A DNA stretch of 17,804 nt from Clostridia bacterium. Its GTDB lineage: Bacteria; Bacillota; Clostridia; UMGS1883. Under the pieces are notes generated by a model that was not told where the DNA came from, made no database searches, and saw only the letters and a program-made list of their open reading frames with translations. Below are positions 13,527 through 17,804 of the stretch, piece by piece; the stretch's first letter is position 1; every line of letters begins with the position of its first letter. The position numbers and the translations under genes are program-made. The DNA lies in NCBI GenBank assembly GCA_021202495.1, contig JAJQCX010000134.1, positions 19,298-37,101 of the forward strand. Reading direction: 5' to 3'.

Positions 13527-13961
13527 CATCAATATAACCCCCTCCGCCGCCGCATTCTGCTTAATCCTTATCGCCGCCACAGTGTCCCTCCTCTCTCTCG
13601 CCTCGCGCAGCTGCGCCTCAAAGCCGTCCTTTTTCACGTCCGGCAGCCTCTCCGCCGAATACCCCGGCGTAAAACTCTTTCCCTCTTCAAATAAAAAGCT
13701 CGTCTCGCTCCCGCGCTTCATTTTCGCAATCTGCTCCGCCGCTCTTTGGGCAAAATCCTCGCCGTCGCACCCCTCCAGCATCGCCCGCGCCGCCTTAATG
13801 TTTCTCGCCCCGCTCTCGCGCAGCATTTCGCTTATCTTCGCCTCTCTTTCCGCGTCGGCAAGCCTCTTTTCATACTCGCCGCGCATCCTTTCGCTCATCT
13901 CAAGCACCTTTTCCGCCGCCTCATCGCCGATTCCCAGCGCCGTCAATTCTTCCTTGTCCAT
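13524..13961 (-). CDS. Phage capsid scaffold protein
   Basis: A 145-aa helical, charged protein between portal and capsid genes. A coiled-coil-like stretch (KVLEMSERMRGEYEKRLADAER) is followed by ARAMLEGCDGEDFAQRAAEQI and the C-terminal EARERRDTVAAIRIKQNAA, a pattern typical of scaffold proteins in Gram-positive phages (DUF4355/GP20-like). Such proteins guide prohead assembly and then leave. The second of two adjacent ATGs (13961) has AAAGGAG at 6 nt; the first (13964) is 3 nt away from it. The gene overlaps the portal 3' end by about 40 nt. Its TAG stop is shared with the adjacent repeat. Confidence 0.82.
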   Translation of the reverse strand: MDKEELTALGIGDEAAEKVLEMSERMRGEYEKRLADAEREAKISEMLRESGARNIKAARAMLEGCDGEDFAQRAAEQIAKMKRGSETSFLFEEGKSFTPGYSAERLPDVKKDGFEAQLREARERRDTVAAIRIKQNAAAEGVILM

Positions 13962-15315
13962 CATTTTCTCCTTTCAGCCTTTCCATCTCTTCCTTCACAT
14001 CTTCAACCCACGGATGCTGCAAAACAATCGTCTCCTCGCTCAATAACCCGCTCGACTTAACGCAGTTTTCAATCGCCTCCGTCTCGTTTATCAAGCAGTC
14101 GCGGTTAAATATAATCTCAAGCCGCTCCCCCTCAAAGCATCCTCGCCCCATATCCCGCAAATAATCGTCAATTCTCTCCCTCAGCCTTTCAAACGACGCC
14201 TTAAATTCCGTCTCCGCCTCGCTCATGTCAAGGTCAAGATCCGAATACATTGACCTTATCGCCAGCTGATTCGGGCTGTTGCCAAGCTTGTCGCTTTTTG
14301 AGTCATATCCCATCGCGTTTTCGATAATGCAGTTTTGCAAAAGCTCCGCCGCCTCGCGAAAGCTCCCCGGCTCGGTTTTCACGCTCAAAACTCTGATGTC
14401 CCCCGGCGCACCGTCCACCGTCCTCACCTTCACCGCGCCGTATGCCGCCAAATTTTGCCGAAATTCTCCCAAGTCCGTCCCGTCGTAATTCTGCAAAACG
14501 AGTATCGAGCTTCGCGCGTCCTCCTGCAAATTGTTCTCCATGTCGGAGAGCGTCTCGTTTAACGCGTCCTGCAAACTCTTCACCCGCCTTATCAGCGGAA
14601 TTTCCTTCTCGTTGTAGCGAAACGCCACAAGCGGCACCCTTCCTCCGCCGAAAAACGCGTCCTCCTCTTCGCAGAGCCTCCCGTCCTCGAGCGCATATCG
14701 CTTAATCCCGTCCTTTTTGTATATCTCAACCTTTTCCCGCACAAACTCGCGCCTTCCCACATACTCCGCGCTTTCGTACACTCTCACCACGCACTCCGGC
14801 TCATCCTCCCCCTCCTTGCAAAAGGGCAAAACCTCATACGCCGGTATTCGGCGAAATTTCAGCTTCCCCTCATCATTCGCATACGGGTAAAGCCATGCCA
14901 CCCCGTAATTTATCGCGTCCCGCAAAAGACATTTCATCACCCTGTAAAACCCGCTCCCGAATATCTTTTCCAGCTCCGCACGGTATTCGTCGCAGTCCGT
15001 GTCAATCACGAATTTTCTCCCCAACAAATAATTCACCTTCTGATTGACAAGCCTCTGATATTGATTGTTCACCAGCCTGTTGTTCGGCAAATTATCAACC
15101 TTTTTCAGCTTCCCGCCCGCGCCGATCGCCGTCCTCTCCCGACGCAGAATGTCATGCTCCCCTCTGTAATACCTCTCCCCTTCAATCATTTCCCGCCTTT
15201 TTTGAGACCCTTTCCATCTCGCAATCTCCGCTTCAAAAAATTCCCTCTCGCTCATCGGCGCCCCCGCCGCAGCCCTCTTCCAAACCCTCTCCGTCACATT
15301 CTCAAACAAATTCAT
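13921..15315 (-). CDS. Portal protein, SPP1 gp6-like
   Basis: A 464-aa portal protein: EGERYYRGEHDILRRER, NNRLVNNQYQRLVNQKVNYL and LLGRKFVIDTDC in the N-terminal third, LLRDAINYGVAWLYPYAN, then SLQDALNETLSDMENNLQED, followed by the ALNETL-type clip and wing helices, ending in an acidic and glycine-rich tail. It forms the dodecameric DNA channel at one capsid vertex. I chose ATG at 15315, with GGGGGTGG upstream. The frame stays open to 15465, but the extra 50 codons translate the adjacent repeat, not a phage sequence. Its 3' end overlaps the scaffold gene. Confidence 0.9.
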   Translation of the reverse strand: MNLFENVTERVWKRAAAGAPMSEREFFEAEIARWKGSQKRREMIEGERYYRGEHDILRRERTAIGAGGKLKKVDNLPNNRLVNNQYQRLVNQKVNYLLGRKFVIDTDCDEYRAELEKIFGSGFYRVMKCLLRDAINYGVAWLYPYANDEGKLKFRRIPAYEVLPFCKEGEDEPECVVRVYESAEYVGRREFVREKVEIYKKDGIKRYALEDGRLCEEEDAFFGGGRVPLVAFRYNEKEIPLIRRVKSLQDALNETLSDMENNLQEDARSSILVLQNYDGTDLGEFRQNLAAYGAVKVRTVDGAPGDIRVLSVKTEPGSFREAAELLQNCIIENAMGYDSKSDKLGNSPNQLAIRSMYSDLDLDMSEAETEFKASFERLRERIDDYLRDMGRGCFEGERLEIIFNRDCLINETEAIENCVKSSGLLSEETIVLQHPWVEDVKEEMERLKGENDGQGRIDGAGNRR

Positions 15316-15397
15316 CAATCCACCCCCGCCAAACTTTACACTCAACGTCTCCCACTCTTTACCATTTCTCCCCACTTCCCAACGTCTCCGCCGCTCC

Positions 15398-15474
15398 GCG
15401 CCCGCAGGCGCTTCAATTAAAAATTTTGCTCCGCAAATTTTTTTCCACAACTCCACACTCCACACTCCACACTA
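15398..15474 (-). repeat. Mosaic repeat copy G upstream of the portal gene
   Basis: Plus-strand order: GCGCC-cgca-GGCGC hairpin (15398-15411), AT hairpin AAATTTTGC (15421-15429) with GCAAATTT (one base shorter on the right arm), and tandem CTCCACA heptamers (15444-15474). The last heptamer merges with the TAG stop of the gene at 15472-16398. The region 15316-15397 has no gene; it is pyrimidine-rich and holds the portal ribosome binding site. Confidence 0.75.
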
Positions 15475-16398
15475 CAAATAAACTCCGTCCGCCGATCTCG
15501 CCATCAAATCTGCGATCCTCTCCGTCAGCCTGTCCGCAATCTCGTCCATGTCAACCTCGCTCTTAAATTGATTGTTGTTTACCATCTCAATCTTCACCTC
15601 CCCGCCCCCTTTCGCCTCGCTTATCTTCATTTTCAGCATCTCCCGCTTCATCTCCGCACTCCCGCCGTAGCTGAACCGCCTTATATCCGCGTCAATCGCC
15701 GCACCCCGCAAAATCTCCTCCGCCGAAATTCCGCCCCCGACAATCTCTTCCGTCAAATCCTCCGCGCCGTCAGCCCCGCTCATACGCGCAAATGCGAACG
15801 CCTTTTCCTCTTCGTAAAATTGCGCCGCTCCTTCCGCGCCCATAACCTCCGCCGCCGCACGGCTCGCACGTCTTTCCCCGCTCTCCGAAAACACTTCCTT
15901 CTCACTCATAATCCCCGCCGTCATGCGACCTGCGATTTTCTCTCCGCCCTCCGAAATCCGCCCCGCCGCTTCCGCGAATTTCTCCGCCTCGGCGTTCACT
16001 GCAAGTAACGCCGCGCCTTCCGCAGCATATCCTTCCCCAATCTCCGCCTCTTTTTCAACCCTCTCCCTCACCGCGCTTCTCTCCCGCTCACGCTTTTCCG
16101 CGTAAAATTGCGCGTCATTATCCCTCATCTCCGCCCTTTCCTCGCTCTCGCTCAACGCTGCCGCTCTTTCCTCCCGCTCATTTCTTTCCGCCTCCTTCTC
16201 AACCCACAGCTCTTTTTTATCTCTCAGCCCTTCCCCGCTTTCCCTCTCAATTCTCTCTTCTCCGCTCTCCCCGCTTCCCACAGCCGCCGACCGCCCCTCA
16301 CCGTCCTCCCTAACCTCGCTCCGGCTCATCCTCGCCCAAAACGCCGCCCTCTGTGCCGCATTCCTCAAAATCTCTCTCCATTCCCCAATCTTCCCCAT
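15472..16398 (-). CDS. Glu/Arg/Ala-rich protein with a tape-measure-like C-terminus, unidentified
   Basis: A 308-aa protein between terminase and portal genes, where PBSX-type clusters normally have no such gene. The start is firm: AGGAGG lies 5 nt before the ATG. It is very rich in Glu, Arg, Ala and Ser, probably almost entirely helical, with no hydrophobic or membrane segment. The phrase AQFYAEKR (96-103) recurs roughly as AQFYEEEK (192-199). The last 40 residues (VKIEMVNNNQFKS, then DMDEIADRLTERIADLM and SADGVYL) resemble, as far as I recall, C-termini of tape measure proteins of gut Clostridia prophages. If so it would be short (308 aa) and out of place. It is flanked on both sides by repeat copies. 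Alternatives are a head-internal or scaffold-like protein. Confidence 0.55.
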   Translation of the reverse strand: MGKIGEWREILRNAAQRAAFWARMSRSEVREDGEGRSAAVGSGESGEERIERESGEGLRDKKELWVEKEAERNEREERAAALSESEERAEMRDNDAQFYAEKRERERSAVRERVEKEAEIGEGYAAEGAALLAVNAEAEKFAEAAGRISEGGEKIAGRMTAGIMSEKEVFSESGERRASRAAAEVMGAEGAAQFYEEEKAFAFARMSGADGAEDLTEEIVGGGISAEEILRGAAIDADIRRFSYGGSAEMKREMLKMKISEAKGGGEVKIEMVNNNQFKSEVDMDEIADRLTERIADLMARSADGVYL

Positions 16399-16444
16399 TT
16401 TTTCCTCCTAAACTGTCAATATCCCACTCTTTAACATTTTCTCC

Positions 16445-16627
16445 CCACGCCCTGACGCCTCAATTCAAATTCCGCCCCGCGGAATTTGCCCCTTCATTGT
16501 CAATTGTCCATTCTCAATTGTCAATTGCATCCTCCCCGCGCCCGCAGGCGCATAAATTCCAAACTCGGCAGAGCCGAGTTTATACCTCAACTCCACACTC
16601 CACACTCCACTCTCAAAACTCCACACT
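16445..16627 (-). repeat. Mosaic repeat copy H, compound, between terminase and the Glu/Arg/Ala-rich gene
   Basis: Two units in tandem. Unit 1: CAAATTCCGC (16466-16475) with GCGGAATTTG (16479-16488), a perfect 10-bp stem, then an AT tail with repeated CAATTGTCAATTG-like strings (16490-16531). Unit 2: GCGCC-cgca-GGCGC hairpin (about 16538-16551), AAACTCGGC-aga-GCCGAGTTT hairpin (16561-16581), then CTCCACA-like heptamers (16586-16627). The heptamers encode the last residues (ESVEF) and stop of the terminase. Open frames here translate the repeat only. Confidence 0.75.
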
Positions 16628-17804
16628 TTCCCCAACTCCCTCCGCCGCATATCTCAGCGCATCCTGCAAATGATTAAACTCATCCCTCGGGCGGTTCAGC
16701 CTCTTCCCGTTCTTGTCAACCTCCCAAACGTAATTCCCTATCTCCGTTATAAAATTGACGCACCTCGGATGCACAATTATCTCATAATCCCTTAACACGT
16801 CGATCCCGTGCCTCACGCTGTCCGCACCCTTCCTCGCGCCTCTTATCCGCCTAATTCCCAGCGCCCTTAACCGCTCGATGCTCTTTGGCTCCGCGCTGTC
16901 CGCAATAATTTTCTCCTTCGCATATCCCATCTCCGAAATTTTTTCATATATGTCCTCGTTCGACAGTGCCCTCTCGTACAGCTCATCGAACACATAAATC
17001 CTCTTCCCCTCGACAATCGCGCAGCACAGCGCCGTCGGGTCGTTCACATATCCGAAGTCCAGCCCGAATATCGCCCTCGCCCCGTCGCGCCCGCTCACCT
17101 CATGCACGTCAAAGCTCTCTTCACGCCAGTTTTCAAAAACGCACCCCTCGCTGACGCCCCATTCCCCGAGCCCCGCCACTCTGTACCGCAGCGGATTTTT
17201 GACCCTCATCACCTCAAACACGCGCCTGTCCGCCTCGTCTAAAAATTCGTTTATCGTGTAATCTGCCGTCATAGCGAGCACGTCCGCGCTTTTCTCGTCA
17301 AAAAACCTCTTTTTCAGCCAGTGCCCCTCGTTCCACGGGTTAAATGTCAGCGTAATCTGCTTAAAAAGCTTCCCCTCCGTCGCCCCTCTTATCGATTCGT
17401 CCAACACGTCAAAGTCGCTCTCCCGCGTTATTTCATACGCCTCTTCAATCCACAGCCAGCACAGCGCGCCTTTACTCACCGTAATGCTCGTCACCTTCAA
17501 AGGCTCGTCAAGCCCCCTGAAATATATCCTTTGCCCCGTCGGTATGTATACCATCTCAAGCGGCGACTCTTTCGCAATCCAAAACTTACCCACTCCCAGC
17601 CTCTCCGCCGCCCATTTCAATTCCTCAAAACAGCTCCCCTTTAGCGTCCGATACGTCTTTCTCACCACAAGCAAATTCGCCCCCGGGTACTTCATCAAAT
17701 TGTATATGTACCACAGCGCCGCCGTCTTGCTCTTCTTTGAAGCCCTGCTCCCCTTAACAACCCTGTATCTTCCCCGAAATCTCCAAAACTCCCCGTACCC
17801 CTTC
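16613..17804 (-). CDS. Terminase large subunit, PBSX-type, 5' end outside the window
   Basis: About 396 residues are visible. The Walker A segment is KGSRASKKSKT (17755-17723); the frame is open to the window edge, so only a few tens of N-terminal residues are likely missing. The Walker B segment is ALCWLWIEEAYE, the coupling/motif region follows (TLTFNPWNEGHWLKKRFF), and the RNase H-like nuclease domain has GLDFGYVNDPTA, IADSAEP and NHLQDALRYA with the expected acidic residues. It packages DNA into proheads through the portal. A TTG-ATG pair at 17698 is in frame but lies after Walker A, so it is not the start. The C-terminus ends ESVEF inside a repeat and may be non-native. Confidence 0.95.
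   Translation of the reverse strand, partial: KGYGEFWRFRGRYRVVKGSRASKKSKTAALWYIYNLMKYPGANLLVVRKTYRTLKGSCFEELKWAAERLGVGKFWIAKESPLEMVYIPTGQRIYFRGLDEPLKVTSITVSKGALCWLWIEEAYEITRESDFDVLDESIRGATEGKLFKQITLTFNPWNEGHWLKKRFFDEKSADVLAMTADYTINEFLDEADRRVFEVMRVKNPLRYRVAGLGEWGVSEGCVFENWREESFDVHEVSGRDGARAIFGLDFGYVNDPTALCCAIVEGKRIYVFDELYERALSNEDIYEKISEMGYAKEKIIADSAEPKSIERLRALGIRRIRGARKGADSVRHGIDVLRDYEIIVHPRCVNFITEIGNYVWEVDKNGKRLNRPRDEFNHLQDALRYAAEGVGESVEF

Noticed and set aside
15316..15465. 50-codon N-terminal extension of the portal protein (starting MWSVELWKKICG)
   Set aside because: These codons translate repeat copy G. A good ribosome binding site and ATG at 15315 give the normal portal N-terminus.
16465..16650. 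61-aa frame in repeat copy H
   Set aside because: Translates the compound repeat; the same kind of WSVEL-APAGA peptide appears at copy G, showing it derives from the repeat.
4411..17804. An extracellular contractile injection system or tailocin instead of a phage
   Set aside because: Large terminase, portal, scaffold and capsid genes are present and intact, so the operon encodes a head as well as a tail.

Overview
The window reads as chromosomal DNA of an endospore-forming Firmicute, most likely class Clostridia. It carries a complete spoIIA operon (SpoIIAA, SpoIIAB, sigma-F) and a long type III glutamine synthetase. Every gene I can support lies on the minus strand, whose coding sense is purine-rich, with strong Shine-Dalgarno sites and several GTG or TTG starts. 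I cannot name a genus from sequence alone. Layout from high to low coordinates, which is the direction of transcription: (1) 17804-4411, a PBSX/Xkd-type contractile-tail prophage structural operon in near-canonical order: large terminase (5' end outside the window), an odd Glu/Arg/Ala-rich protein, SPP1-type portal, scaffold, SU10-type major capsid, gp6-like connector, XkdH-like stopper, XkdJ-like tail terminator, a 54-aa protein, tail sheath, tail tube, XkdN-like tail assembly chaperone with a canonical -1 frameshift site, XkdP (LysM), XkdQ, XkdR, XkdS, XkdT (baseplate J) and XkdU. (2) 4410-3882, a repeat mosaic followed by a promoter and a structured leader. (3) glnN with an intrinsic terminator. 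(4) a repeat copy, then a sigma-H-type promoter and spoIIAA-spoIIAB-sigF. (5) a further repeat copy at the window end. The most unusual feature is a family of mosaic intergenic repeats, eight copies in 17.8 kb, all in the same orientation. Each has a GC-rich hairpin, a second hairpin whose stem changes sequence but stays paired, and one of two tail types (tandem CTCCACA-like heptamers, or AT-rich ATTGTAAA/ATTGACA-like strings). Copies begin at, or a few bases after, stop codons or just after a terminator T-tract, and some supply the stop codon itself. Their presence at six junctions in and around the phage operon suggests the prophage is a long-term resident. The prophage looks reduced but not decayed: the ORFs I list are open. 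The tape measure gene expected between the chaperone and XkdP is absent and a repeat sits there. A repeat-flanked gene between terminase and portal has a C-terminus that resembles tape measure proteins. A gp10-like gene expected between the XkdH-like and XkdJ-like genes is also absent, again with a repeat in its place. No tail fibre, holin or endolysin gene follows XkdU. Whether this is a defective remnant, a domesticated PBSX-like particle or a prophage rearranged by recombination between repeats cannot be decided from this window.
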